A stretch of 64,000 nucleotides of DNA from Nocardia arizonensis (GTDB lineage: Bacteria; Actinomycetota; Actinomycetes; Mycobacteriales; Mycobacteriaceae). The stretch spans positions 166,792-230,791 of the forward strand of contig NZ_LGYZ01000087.1 in NCBI RefSeq assembly GCF_001310275.1. Direction: 5' to 3'. A program made the translations under genes and the position numbers. Below the pieces are notes generated by a model. It was not told where the DNA came from and did no database searches. It saw nothing but the letters and a program-made list of their open reading frames with translations. Every line of letters begins with the position of its first letter. Within the stretch, counting starts at the first letter, position 1. Shown piece after piece: positions 1 to 8,802 of the stretch.

Positions 1-1956
1 TCCGAGGTTGACTCGGTCCGCTACGCCACCACTCTCGGCACCAACGCGCTGATCGAGCGCAAGGGACCGAAAGTCGCCGCGATCGTCACCCACGGCTTCG
101 AGGACACCATTCCGCTGTCCCGCGGCCGCGGCTATGGCGAGGGCCTGGACCACTCGATGCAGCAGAACCTGCCCGCAGCCGAACGTCCCGAGCCAATCGT
201 GCCCCGGCATCTGATCCGTTCGGTCAAGGAACGCATGAACTCGGCTGGCAAGATCGTTGCCGAGCTCGATCCCGAGGACGTGCGCGCGGTAGTGCGTGAG
301 CTGGTCGACGCCGGCGCCGAGGCGATCGTGGTATCTCTGGTCAACGCGACCGAGAATCCCGTTCACGAGCTCGCGATCCAGGAGATCATCCTTGCGGAGT
401 TCCCCGCACACGAGCTCGGCGCCATCCCGGTTCTACTCGGTCACCAGGTCTCCGGCCGCAAGGGCGAGTACGTGCGGGCGACGTCGACCATCGTCGACGG
501 CTTCCTGCACGAGATCATGTTCCATGCGTTGTCGCAGCTGTCGAACAACCTGCGCGATTCCGGCTACGACAAGCCGATGCTGGTCATCCACAACTCCGGC
601 GGCATGGCGCAGATGAACTCCACTGACGCCCTTCAGACCATCCACTCCGGACCGATCGCCGGCGTCGGAGCGGCCGAACACCTGTCCAACGAGACCGGTC
701 TCGGGCACGTCATCTCCACCGACATGGGCGGGACCTCATTCGACATCGGCCTGGTCCCCGAAGGGGGCGTGAAGCACTACGACTTCCTGCCGACGATCGA
801 CCGCTGGCTGGTCTCGGTGCCGATGGTTCATCTCGACACCCTCGGCGCCGGTGGTGGCTCGATCGCCACCTACGACCGGATCCACAACTCGATCAAGATC
901 GGCCCGGAGTCAGCGGGATCCAACCCCGGCCCGGCCTGCTATGACCGCGGCGGTCTGCGGCCGACGGTCACCGACGCCGATCTGCTGCTGGGCTACTTGG
1001 ACCAGGACAACTACGCCAATGGCTACATCCAGCTCAACCCAAAGCGGTCCCGGTTCGCCATCGAGGAAACTCTGTGCGACCCGCTCGATATGGATGTGAT
1101 CGACATTGCCCGGGCGATCAAGGACGGTGTCGACGAGCAGATGGCGATCGGCATCGGCAAGGAGCTGCGGGTCCGCGGTTACCTGCCGGAGGACTTCACG
1201 ATGCTCGCCTACGGCGGCAACGGCCCGTTGCACGCTTGTGGCATCGCCCGGCACGCCGGTATCAAGCGGGTGCTGGCCCCGCCGTTCTCGTCGGTATTCT
1301 CCGCCTGCGGCGCCGGGAACATGAAGCAGCTGCACTTCCACGAGCGCGGCGTGCACGTCACCATGTACAACGCGACCACCCGGGCGTTGTACGACTCCTA
1401 CACCGAGTTCAACGCCGTGGTCGAGGAACTGGAGGCGCGCGGGCGGGAGGATCTCGTCCGGCAGGGTTTCGCCGCCGAGGATGTCGAGTTCCGTCTGGAA
1501 CTGGACATGCGGTACGGCAACCAGCTGCTCACCCAGGCCGTTGCGTTGGAGGATCTCAACCGTCTCAACGGTGTCGGTGACGTTCTGGCCGTGATTAAGA
1601 CCTTCGGCGACGTCTACAGTCACCGCTTCGGGGCCTCCAGCGCCGCCCCGGAGGCCGGTATCCGGTGTAACACCATCCGGGTTGCCTCCTTCGTCAACGG
1701 GGACGTGGTGAGCTTCGACGCCCTCGATGCCGGCGGCGAGCGGACGGTTCCGGCGGAGGTCTCCCACCGCGAGGTCGTCTTCATCGGGCACGACGATCCC
1801 ATTAGCACGCCGGTCTACGACCAGAGCGCGCTCGTGCACCAGCACATGATTCCCGGTCCGGCGATCGTCTCCACGGAGAACACCACCTACCTCGTCGAAC
1901 CAGGCTGGCGGTTGGAGCCGACCCGCCAGGGCGCGGTGTGGTTCTTCCAGGACTGA
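1..1956 (+). CDS. Acetone carboxylase beta-subunit-like protein (hydantoinase/oxoprolinase A family), 5' partial
   Basis: The reading frame is open from the first base of the window, so the start lies outside; 651 codons are visible against about 717 in acetone carboxylase beta subunits (AcxA). The visible part begins in the N-terminal hydantoinase/oxoprolinase domain (RYATTLGTNALIER near codons 7-20) and carries the ASKHA-type phosphate-binding motif DMGGTSFD near codon 241. In the family this subunit takes part in ATP-dependent activation for carboxylation of acetone to acetoacetate. The alpha-like subunit follows after 33 bases, and a CoA-transferase pair and an alcohol dehydrogenase complete the pathway, which is why acetone carboxylase is preferred over hydantoinase or 5-oxoprolinase. 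Acetophenone carboxylase remains a possible alternative. Confidence 0.8.
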   Translation, partial: SEVDSVRYATTLGTNALIERKGPKVAAIVTHGFEDTIPLSRGRGYGEGLDHSMQQNLPAAERPEPIVPRHLIRSVKERMNSAGKIVAELDPEDVRAVVRELVDAGAEAIVVSLVNATENPVHELAIQEIILAEFPAHELGAIPVLLGHQVSGRKGEYVRATSTIVDGFLHEIMFHALSQLSNNLRDSGYDKPMLVIHNSGGMAQMNSTDALQTIHSGPIAGVGAAEHLSNETGLGHVISTDMGGTSFDIGLVPEGGVKHYDFLPTIDRWLVSVPMVHLDTLGAGGGSIATYDRIHNSIKIGPESAGSNPGPACYDRGGLRPTVTDADLLLGYLDQDNYANGYIQLNPKRSRFAIEETLCDPLDMDVIDIARAIKDGVDEQMAIGIGKELRVRGYLPEDFTMLAYGGNGPLHACGIARHAGIKRVLAPPFSSVFSACGAGNMKQLHFHERGVHVTMYNATTRALYDSYTEFNAVVEELEARGREDLVRQGFAAEDVEFRLELDMRYGNQLLTQAVALEDLNRLNGVGDVLAVIKTFGDVYSHRFGASSAAPEAGIRCNTIRVASFVNGDVVSFDALDAGGERTVPAEVSHREVVFIGHDDPISTPVYDQSALVHQHMIPGPAIVSTENTTYLVEPGWRLEPTRQGAVWFFQD

Positions 1957-1989
1957 CCACTCACACCTCATCACACGGAGCCACTGACA

Positions 1990-4292
1990 TGACCAGCATT
2001 GAAGACAAGCCGTCGACCACCCTGACCGAGCAGGAGCAGGAGTGGGTCGACAAGTTCATGGACGAGACGACCCTGTTTCTCGGCCCCGACCCGGCCATCA
2101 TGCGTGACCACAGCATCTCCGCACGGTCCACGCATGAGGAGCTGGCGATCGCAGCCGGCGTCGACCGCCTGCAGGTCGAGCGAATCCGCAAGCGGATCGC
2201 CGGCGCGCTCGACGAGGGCTACGAGATGTGCGAGGCGCAGGGCGCGGCACCGGGCGCGAAATGGGGTGACCTCACCACCGCGATCTACACCGCGAACGGC
2301 GACGTCTCCTACCTGTCCTGCCACGGAGTCATCGCCTTCAGCGCGATTCTGCACCACCCGATCCGATACATCATGAAGTACTGGAAGGACGAACCGACCG
2401 TCGGTATTCACGAAGGCGATGGGTTCATCCACAACGACGCGCGGTTCGGCAACATCCACAACACCGACCAGTCGATGATCATGCCGATCATGCGCGACGG
2501 CCAGGTCATCGCCTGGGTCGCCGCCACGATCCACGAGGGTGAGAACGGCGCCTGCGAGCCGGGTGGTATGCCCTCCGGTTCGGAAACGCCGTTCGACGAC
2601 GGGCTGCGGATGAGCCCGTTCAAGATCGTCGAACGTGGCCACCTGCGCCGCGACCTGCTGACCTTCCTGCAGCATTCGGTGCGGGACCCGAAACTGCAGC
2701 TCGCCGACCTGAAGGTGAAGATCACCGCAGTGCGCAAGATCATGTCGCGGATCGACAAGATCATCGAGGAGGTGGGAGTCGACACCTTCGTCGGGGCCCT
2801 GCGCACCACGGTCGAGGACGTCGACACCGAGGTGCGGCGGCGGATCAGCGAACTGCCCGACGGCACCTACCGGTTGGACCAGTTCATGGACTCCACCCTC
2901 AAAGAGAACATCCTCATCAAGTTCGCCTGCAAGGTGACCGTCAAGGGCGAACAGATGACCGTCGATCTGCGCGGCACCGGGCCGGAGATCCTCAATCGCG
3001 CCATCAACAGCCCACTGTGCTCGGTGAAATCGATGTTCATGCAGGCGATCCTGGCGTTCTGGTGGCCGGACCTGCCGCGCTGTACGTCGGCGATGAGCTG
3101 CATCGAGATCATCTCCGACGAGGGCACCTGGGCCGATGCCTCCTACGACGCTCCGATGGGCCAGTCACTGCAGGCATCCTTCCGCGGCTTCTCCGCCCTG
3201 CAGGCACTCTACAGCCGGATGTCGTTCTCCACTCCGAAAAAGTACAGCAACGTTGTCGCACCCTGGTTCAACCAGATCAACACCTTTCTGTGGGGTGGGA
3301 TCACCCAGCACGGCGACATGGTCGGCAACCTCTGCGCGGACCTCAACGGCATGCCCGGTGGCGCCAAGCCGTTCCACGACGGCGAGGACGCGGTTTCACC
3401 GCTGTTCTGTGCGATGGCCGACACCGCCGAGCAGGAGGTCATGGAGGAGGAGGTCCCCTTCATGCAGCTGGTATCCAAGCGACTGGTCCGCGACAACATG
3501 GGCTTCGGGAAGTTCACCGGCGGCATGGGTTACGAGATGATCGTCGCTGCCGAGGGCACCCCGCAGTGGGGCTTCATGACGGTAACCTCGGGTGCGAAGT
3601 TCTCCTCAATCTATGGCATGTACGGAGGCTACGGCTGCGGCACCTACCCGCTGGCCATGGTCAAGGGAACCAACGTCTACGAACACATCCGCCGGGACAA
3701 CTCCAAGTTCGATCTCTCGATCGAGAAGGTCATGAACGAGCGGCCGTTCGAGGACGGGCGCTACTCGACCTACCACATGGGTCTGCAGTTCGACATCGCC
3801 AAGGACGGCGAGCTGTACATGATCAGCCAGGGTGCCGGCGGTGGTTACGGTGACCCGCTGGAACGGCTGCCCGAATCGGTGGTCAAGGACGCCGAACTCG
3901 GTCGGATCACCCAGAAGGTCGCCGAGGACATCTTCGGCGTGCGCTACGACCCGCAAACCTTCCGCCTGGACGTCGAGGGCACCCAGGCGGCGCGTGAGGC
4001 GGCCCGCAAGGCGCGGCTCCAGCGCGGCAAGCCGTACACCGAGTTCTACCAGGAGTTCGTCAAGCCAAAGCCGACGGAAGACCTCTACTACTACGGTTCA
4101 TGGGGCTCGGACACCGAGGAGATCACCGCGACCGTCTTCACTATCGACGGGCCGCAACAGGTCACCGCACCACTGAAGGAACTGCCGATCGTCATGATCC
4201 CGGACCGCCGGGAAGTCAAGATCGCCCAGCTCGAGGCACGGGTGCGCGATCTGGAGGACAAGCACGGAGAGAACTTCCGGCGTCTCGCCTGA
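1990..4292 (+). CDS. Acetone carboxylase alpha-subunit-like protein (hydantoinase B family)
   Basis: This is a 767-residue hydantoinase-B-family protein, close to the roughly 776 residues of acetone carboxylase alpha subunits (AcxB). The ATG at 1990 follows a purine-rich GGAG-type site; an in-frame upstream start would overlap the preceding gene. The family signature regions include the glycine-rich YGGYGCGTYPLAMVKGTN stretch and the C-terminal GAGGGYGDPLERLP motif; the end has a short charged helix (IAQLEARVRDLEDKHGENF) also remembered from the acetone carboxylase group. In that enzyme the alpha and beta subunits, with a small gamma subunit, carboxylate acetone at the expense of ATP. No gamma-subunit gene of the usual 168-residue cysteine-containing type is visible in this window; it could lie upstream of base 1. 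Confidence 0.8.
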
Positions 4293-4377
4293 CAACCCGT
4301 GCCGCCGGGCGGGTGCGGGACCCGGTTCTCGTCCCGGGTGTCGCACCCGTCTCGCCATTCACCAGCCAGGAGAAATC

Positions 4378-5184
4378 ATGTCTTCATCCCTGCAGTCCCT
4401 GGTCAGGACGCCGCCCAGCGGTCGCTCACGACCGCTGCTGGTCGACTCCGACGCCTACGCCACGACCGTCATTCGCCAGGGGAACCCGATTCCGTGGACC
4501 GACCTCAGCGCGCTGTCCGGCCACGTCGCCCAGGTCCACTCCCTGCTCGACCCCGATGCGCTCTGGGCGGATGTCGAGGCCCTCACCGGTGCGCATCTCG
4601 GCGCCGGCCCGAGCCTCGTGACACGGATGGGAGCGCGGTCGCGCACCGGCTACCCATTGCGCACCATGCTCGGAGCCGAGGCATTGGTGGATCGGATCCT
4701 CACCACCGTGCGCACCCTGGCCGACGCGACACGACGGCCGGTCGTCCTCGATGTGCCTTCCCCCGCGCGCTGGCTAGGCCGGGTCCACGCGCTGGTCGGG
4801 AACCCATTGGCCACTGTCGATTACGACGCCGCCGACAGCGCCTCGATGTACCTCGCCGAATGGCTTGGCAAGCTGGGGCCACTGCCGATCGCACTCGTGC
4901 TGCTCGACGCCCGGACATCCGACGGGGACGCCGCGGTCACCACGACGGAGACGACATCGTCCTACTCGTCGATCATCAACGTGGCCAGTCATTTTGGCTG
5001 GACCCTCGCACTGCGGTCCGAGCACACGGTGGAGGTGGCGGTCGGCGCCCCGGACATCGCGCTTGTGCCTGAGGACTACTGGCTCGATGACGCCGAATTC
5101 GGTGCGGCGGAGGTTCTGCTCGCGACCATCCCCGCCACGGCGTCTCCGGAAAAGGTGCTCGATCGGCACGCGCGGATCGGCTGA
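4378..5184 (+). CDS. Unrecognised 268-residue protein in the acetone operon
   Basis: The ATG at 4378 follows an AGGAGA ribosome-binding site and the gene lies 85 bases after the alpha-subunit gene and 10 bases before the CoA-transferase genes, so it is almost certainly part of the same operon. The 268-residue product has no signal peptide, no obvious membrane segment and no cysteine. Alternating hydrophobic strands and helices (for example RPVVLDVPSPARWLGRVHAL and PLPIALVLLDAR) suggest a soluble alpha/beta fold. I do not recognise the family. It sits where other systems carry the acetone carboxylase gamma subunit, but it shows none of that subunit's Cys pairs. A role as accessory subunit, assembly factor or activase is possible but unproven. 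Confidence 0.75.
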   Translation: MSSSLQSLVRTPPSGRSRPLLVDSDAYATTVIRQGNPIPWTDLSALSGHVAQVHSLLDPDALWADVEALTGAHLGAGPSLVTRMGARSRTGYPLRTMLGAEALVDRILTTVRTLADATRRPVVLDVPSPARWLGRVHALVGNPLATVDYDAADSASMYLAEWLGKLGPLPIALVLLDARTSDGDAAVTTTETTSSYSSIINVASHFGWTLALRSEHTVEVAVGAPDIALVPEDYWLDDAEFGAAEVLLATIPATASPEKVLDRHARIG

Positions 5185-5194
5185 GAGGCGAATC

Positions 5195-6001
5195 ATGGAC
5201 AAGGTTGTCAACACCGCCGATCGGGCCGTCAAGGAGGTCGAGACCGGGATGACGATTGCTACGGGCGGATTCGGGATCTGTGGCATCCCCGCGGTGCTGC
5301 TCGAAGCGCTCGCCCGCCGCAGTAGCCGGGAACTCACCATCGTCTCCAACAACTGCGGACTCGCCGGAATCGGCAACTCGCTGCTGCTGGAGAATCGCCA
5401 GATCCGACGGCTCATCGCATCCTACGTGGGCGAGAACAAGGAACTCGAACGACAGTATCTGCAGGGCGAGGTCGAGATCGAGCTCACCCCGCAGGGAACA
5501 CTCGCCGAACGGCTGCGCGCTGGCGGTGCGGGGATCGCCGCCTTTTACACTCGGACCGGGGTCGGCACCCAGGTCGCTGGTGGCGGGCTGCCGGTCCGGT
5601 ACGCCGAGGACGGGTCCGTCGCCGTCGCCTCCGCCGCGAAGCCGACCAAGCTATTCGCCTGGGACGGTGCCGAGCAAACGTTCGTCCTCGAAGAGGCGCT
5701 GCGGCCGGACGTCGCCCTGATACGAGCGTGGCAGGGCGACCGGCACGGCAACCTCGTGTTCCGGAAGGCCGCGCGCAACTTCAACCCGCTGTGCGCGATG
5801 GCCGCGCGCTGGACCGTCGCCGAGGTCGAGCATCTGGTCGACCCGGGCGACATCGACCCCGACCAGGTGCACCTACCGGGGATCTACGTCGACCAGGTGC
5901 TGCCGCTCACCCCGGAGCAGGCCGCGGACAAGGGCATCGAGCGCCGAACGGTCCAGGCGCACCCGGCCGGCGAGCTGGCCACGCACGAAGGAGCACGTTG
6001 A
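5195..6001 (+). CDS. scoA: Succinyl-CoA:3-ketoacid CoA-transferase subunit A
   Basis: The 268-residue product is a class I CoA-transferase alpha subunit that activates acetoacetate with CoA from succinyl-CoA (OXCT/SCOT type). The N-terminal TGGFGICGIPAVLLEAL segment is the conserved glycine-rich region, and the later GVGTQVAGG and RAWQGDRHGNLVFR motifs are typical of subunit A. The start at 5195 is 10 bases after the previous stop. Its stop TGA (5999-6001) overlaps the ATG of subunit B at 6001, giving a TGATG junction consistent with translational coupling of two subunits needed in equal amount. In this operon it would convert acetoacetate made by the carboxylase into acetoacetyl-CoA, ready for thiolysis. 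Confidence 0.92.
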   Translation: MDKVVNTADRAVKEVETGMTIATGGFGICGIPAVLLEALARRSSRELTIVSNNCGLAGIGNSLLLENRQIRRLIASYVGENKELERQYLQGEVEIELTPQGTLAERLRAGGAGIAAFYTRTGVGTQVAGGGLPVRYAEDGSVAVASAAKPTKLFAWDGAEQTFVLEEALRPDVALIRAWQGDRHGNLVFRKAARNFNPLCAMAARWTVAEVEHLVDPGDIDPDQVHLPGIYVDQVLPLTPEQAADKGIERRTVQAHPAGELATHEGAR

Positions 6002-6633
6002 TGGCATGGAACCGTGACCAGATGGCCGCCCGGGCCGCGGCCGAACTGCACGACGGTGACTACGTCAACCTGGGCATCGGGTTGCCGACGCTGGTCCCCG
6101 GGCATGTGCCGTCGGGGGTCCACATCGTCCTCCAATCGGAGAACGGCATTCTGGGCCTGGGCCCCTACCCTCGGGAGGGGGGAGAGGACCCCGACCTCAT
6201 CAACGCCGGGAAGGAGACGGTGACGACGACAGTCGGGGCGAGCTTCTTCGACTCGGCGACGAGCTTCGGCATGATCCGCTCTGGAAAGGTAGACGCGGCG
6301 ATCCTGGGCGGAATGCAGGTCAGCGAGCGGGGCGACCTGAGCAACTGGGTCGTGCCCGGCAAGCTCGTCAAGGGCATGGGCGGGGCCATGGATCTCGTCC
6401 ACGGCGCCCAGCGGGTCATCGTCCTCATGGAACACGTCGCCAAGGACGGCACACTGAAGATCATGCGCCACAACACCCTTCCGCTCACTGGCGAGGCCGT
6501 GGTCCATCGCATCATCACCGACCTGGCGGTCCTCGACGTGACCGATGAGGGCCTGCGTCTGGTCGAATGCGCGTCCGGCGTGCGAGCCGAGCAGGTACGG
6601 GCGTCGACGGACGCGCCGGTACTGGAGAATTGA
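6001..6633 (+). CDS. scoB: Succinyl-CoA:3-ketoacid CoA-transferase subunit B
   Basis: The 210-residue product is the beta subunit of the same CoA-transferase. It carries the catalytic glutamate in the SENGILGLGPYP motif, which forms the glutamyl-CoA thioester in this enzyme class, and the NLGIGLPT and GGMQVS motifs seen in subunit B. The start codon overlaps the stop of subunit A by one base. The gene is full length. A 272-base gap follows before the alcohol dehydrogenase; I see no gene or clear hairpin terminator in it, so the dehydrogenase may have its own promoter. Confidence 0.93.
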   Translation: MAWNRDQMAARAAAELHDGDYVNLGIGLPTLVPGHVPSGVHIVLQSENGILGLGPYPREGGEDPDLINAGKETVTTTVGASFFDSATSFGMIRSGKVDAAILGGMQVSERGDLSNWVVPGKLVKGMGGAMDLVHGAQRVIVLMEHVAKDGTLKIMRHNTLPLTGEAVVHRIITDLAVLDVTDEGLRLVECASGVRAEQVRASTDAPVLEN

Positions 6634-6905
6634 CCGCCTCGCCGAGCGAAGCGGCAAGCAGCCGAACAAGCACGGCTGGCAAGGCTCGTTGATATCAGCA
6701 GCCAGTGCAGACCTGGCCAGCCGCACCCCACTGACCGTAGCTGTGTCCAGACGGCCGTCTGATGGTGGGGATGCACTGCGTCGCGTCGTCACACCTCACG
6801 CAGCCTGCTCCGACGGGTGGTGGCTGCCCCGATCGGAGGCCGTCATCGCAAAAGACATGTCCAACAACATCCGATTGCACCACAACCGACAGCAAGGATT
6901 GAACC

Positions 6906-7961
6906 ATGAAGGCACTTGTATACGGCGGACCCGGACTCAAGGAGTGGACTGACGTCCCAGACCCGGAGATCCTCCAGCCGACCGACGTTATCGTCCGGGT
7001 CGACACCACGACCATCTGTGGGTCCGATCTCCATATCCTCAAAGGAGACGTCCCCTCGGTCGAGCCGGGCAGGGTGCTCGGCCACGAGGGCGTCGGTACA
7101 GTCGTTGAGATCGGTACGGCCGTCAGCACCTTGACAGTCGGTGACCGAGTGATCATCTCCTGCATGACTGCTTGTGGCTCCTGCGGGTATTGCCGTACCG
7201 GCCTCTACTCGCACTGTCTCGCCGACGAAGGTGTCCCTGGTCTCGGGTGGGCGCTGGGTCACGTCCTCCACGGCACCCAGGCTGAGTACGTCCGCGTTCC
7301 GTTCGCCGATCACTCCGTGCACAAAGTCCCGGCGGGAGTCTCCGATGAGGCAGCGGTGATGCTCTCCGACATCCTTCCTACCGGCTTCGAGATCGGCGTC
7401 CGTTACGGACGAGTCAAGCCCGGCGACGTCGTCGTTGTCATCGGTGCCGGGCCCGTGGGCCTGGCAGCGATCATGACCGCAGGCCTTTACGGAGCCTCGC
7501 GCATCATTGCAGTGGACCTGAACGACAACCGCCGGGACCAGGCTCTCGCCTTCGGGGCAACAGACGCGGTCGACGCGGGCGCTGCCGATTGGGCGTCACA
7601 GGTGCGATCAATGACGGATGGCTTCGGGGTGGACGTCGCGATTGAGGCGGTCGGCGTGCCGACCACCTTTGAGGCCTGTACCCAGATTGTTCGGCCCGGC
7701 GGAACGGTCGCCAACGTGGGTGTGCATGGTGCGCCCGCCGAGCTGCGCCTGCAGGACCTGTGGATCCACGACGTCACGATCACCACGGGCTTGGTCAGTA
7801 CGTCGACGACGCCAATGCTGCTCAACCTTGTCGCCCAGAACAAGCTCGAGGCGGAGCGGTTCGCCACCCACCGGTTCGGCTTCGAAGAGTTCCCGACGGC
7901 GTATGACACGTTCGCCAACGCCGCAGAGAGCAAGGCACTCAAGGTCATCCTCAATCAGTGA
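6906..7961 (+). CDS. Zinc-dependent alcohol dehydrogenase, likely secondary alcohol (2-propanol) dehydrogenase
   Basis: A 351-residue medium-chain dehydrogenase. Catalytic zinc ligands are C38 (TICGSDLH) and H60-E61 (GHEGVG). Structural zinc ligands are C90, C93, C96 and C104. The Rossmann motif GAGPVGLAA lies near residue 173. The family oxidises alcohols with NAD(P)+. Its place behind acetone carboxylase and CoA-transferase genes suggests oxidation of 2-propanol to acetone, but the substrate cannot be read from the sequence and other secondary alcohols are possible. The start at 6906 has a weak AAGGA site. The gene is intact, but directly downstream begins a region of gene fragments and a mobile intron. 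Confidence 0.85.
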   Translation: MKALVYGGPGLKEWTDVPDPEILQPTDVIVRVDTTTICGSDLHILKGDVPSVEPGRVLGHEGVGTVVEIGTAVSTLTVGDRVIISCMTACGSCGYCRTGLYSHCLADEGVPGLGWALGHVLHGTQAEYVRVPFADHSVHKVPAGVSDEAAVMLSDILPTGFEIGVRYGRVKPGDVVVVIGAGPVGLAAIMTAGLYGASRIIAVDLNDNRRDQALAFGATDAVDAGAADWASQVRSMTDGFGVDVAIEAVGVPTTFEACTQIVRPGGTVANVGVHGAPAELRLQDLWIHDVTITTGLVSTSTTPMLLNLVAQNKLEAERFATHRFGFEEFPTAYDTFANAAESKALKVILNQ

Positions 7962-8045
7962 CATTGGGATGAGCGGCGCCTCTTTTGTCAGCGCTTTTGC
8001 GCGCTGCTCGCCTGGCGTCGGCTCAACGCTGGCCGATACGGCACC

Positions 8046-8277
8046 GGGAACACGAGCGCGGTGCCGTACCGGCCGAGGTCGAAATCCTGCTCGACGGCGG
8101 CGTACGCCGCGGCAGCGACGTCGTCAAAGTCCTCGGCTCGGCGCCCAGGCCGTCATGATCGCCTACCTCTGGGTATGGCCGCCGTCGGTGATATTCAGCA
8201 TCGGCGTCCACAGCACCGCCAACCTCGTCATGGCCGCTATCGCCGCCACGCTTTCCCCGCGAACCGTCGGCCCTTGA
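8046..8277 (+). pseudogene. Fragment of an FMN-dependent alpha-hydroxy-acid oxidase (MftD/LldD-like), frameshifted
   Basis: One frame encodes PAEVEILLDGGVRRGSDVVK followed by LGSAP, the FMN-binding C-terminal segment of alpha-hydroxy-acid oxidases. The match then moves to another frame (AQAVMIAYLW) and again to a third (MAAVGDI), so at least two frameshifts have accumulated. Nothing of the N-terminal two thirds is present. The fragment resembles the same segment of pre-mycofactocin synthase (MftD) and of lactate oxidases; I cannot separate these. It lies between the intact dehydrogenase and the transposase remnant, and was probably truncated by the insertion or a later deletion. Confidence 0.6.
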
Positions 8278-8303
8278 GTACCAAGGCCGCGCAGTTAGTG
8301 GTG

Positions 8304-8326
8304 TTGCCCGGTTGTCAACCGGGCAA
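8304..8326. terminator. Perfect 10-bp hairpin at the 3' end of the transposase remnant
   Basis: TTGCCCGGTT (8304-8313) and AACCGGGCAA (8317-8326) form a perfect stem with a 3-base loop. The stop codon of the transposase fragment lies in the loop. It may be the terminator of the transposase or part of the insertion sequence end. Confidence 0.5.
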
Positions 8327-8726
8327 TACTTCGACGCGGATGCTGGTCCGGTAGCTGTGCCGGTCGACGTCGCCCTTGGCTCGGTGTTTCGAGACGGCGC
8401 GTTTGACGATTCGCGGGTTGGATCGGGCCCGTCGTGGGGGCATCGGCCGGGCACGGACCGCACGGCCGATCTCACCGACCAGACCGGCGGCGAAGACACC
8501 TGCGGGGTGAACGAGCTGATCGCGGGCAGTGTGCAGGGCGATGGTAAAACTCGCGCGGTCCGGTACCAGGTCGGTGCCGGTGACGGCGTCGTGCATCGCG
8601 ATCCGCAGGGCCTGGTAGGTGGTGAGTAGAGCGTAAACCTCCTGTTCGACACCGGCGGGAGTACGGGCGCGCAGGACACGTCCGCCGAGGATGCTCGATT
8701 TCAGTTCCATATACCGGTTTCGATCT
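8315..8726 (-). pseudogene. IS4-type transposase remnant, 3' part (downstream exon of the group II intron)
   Basis: Reading on the minus strand from 8726, the sequence encodes (E)IET and then, after loss of one base at about 8711-8715, MELKSSILGGRVLRARTPAG followed by VEQEVYALLTTYQALRIAM. This is the C-terminal part of an IS4-type DDE transposase, including the region just after the conserved YxxRWEIE glutamate motif. The -1 shift separates WEIET from YMELKS even after the intron is removed, so the transposase is dead independently of the intron. The 5' part of the same gene is at 11292-11361. Confidence 0.8.
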
Positions 8727-8802
8727 ATCGGGTAAGGCCAGCGGGTTGCCCCGCTGGCCTCCCCTCAGCACTGCCCGTGCGGCTTTCACCGCGAGTCAGC
8801 GC
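8727..8802 (-). ncRNA. Group II intron domains V and VI
   Basis: On the minus strand 8802-8768 folds as GCGCUG/CAGUGC, an internal bulge, then GCGGU/GCCGC closed by a GAAA tetraloop: the conserved catalytic domain V. 8764-8727 follows as domain VI, with GGCCAGCGGG paired to CCCGCTGGCC around a short loop and a TTACC segment holding a candidate branch-point A close to the 3' splice site. Confidence 0.8.

Noticed and set aside
910..1974. Long open frame on the minus strand opposite the beta-subunit gene
   Set aside because: It is the antisense shadow of a high-GC coding region; the product has no family resemblance, and the plus-strand gene has clear motifs.
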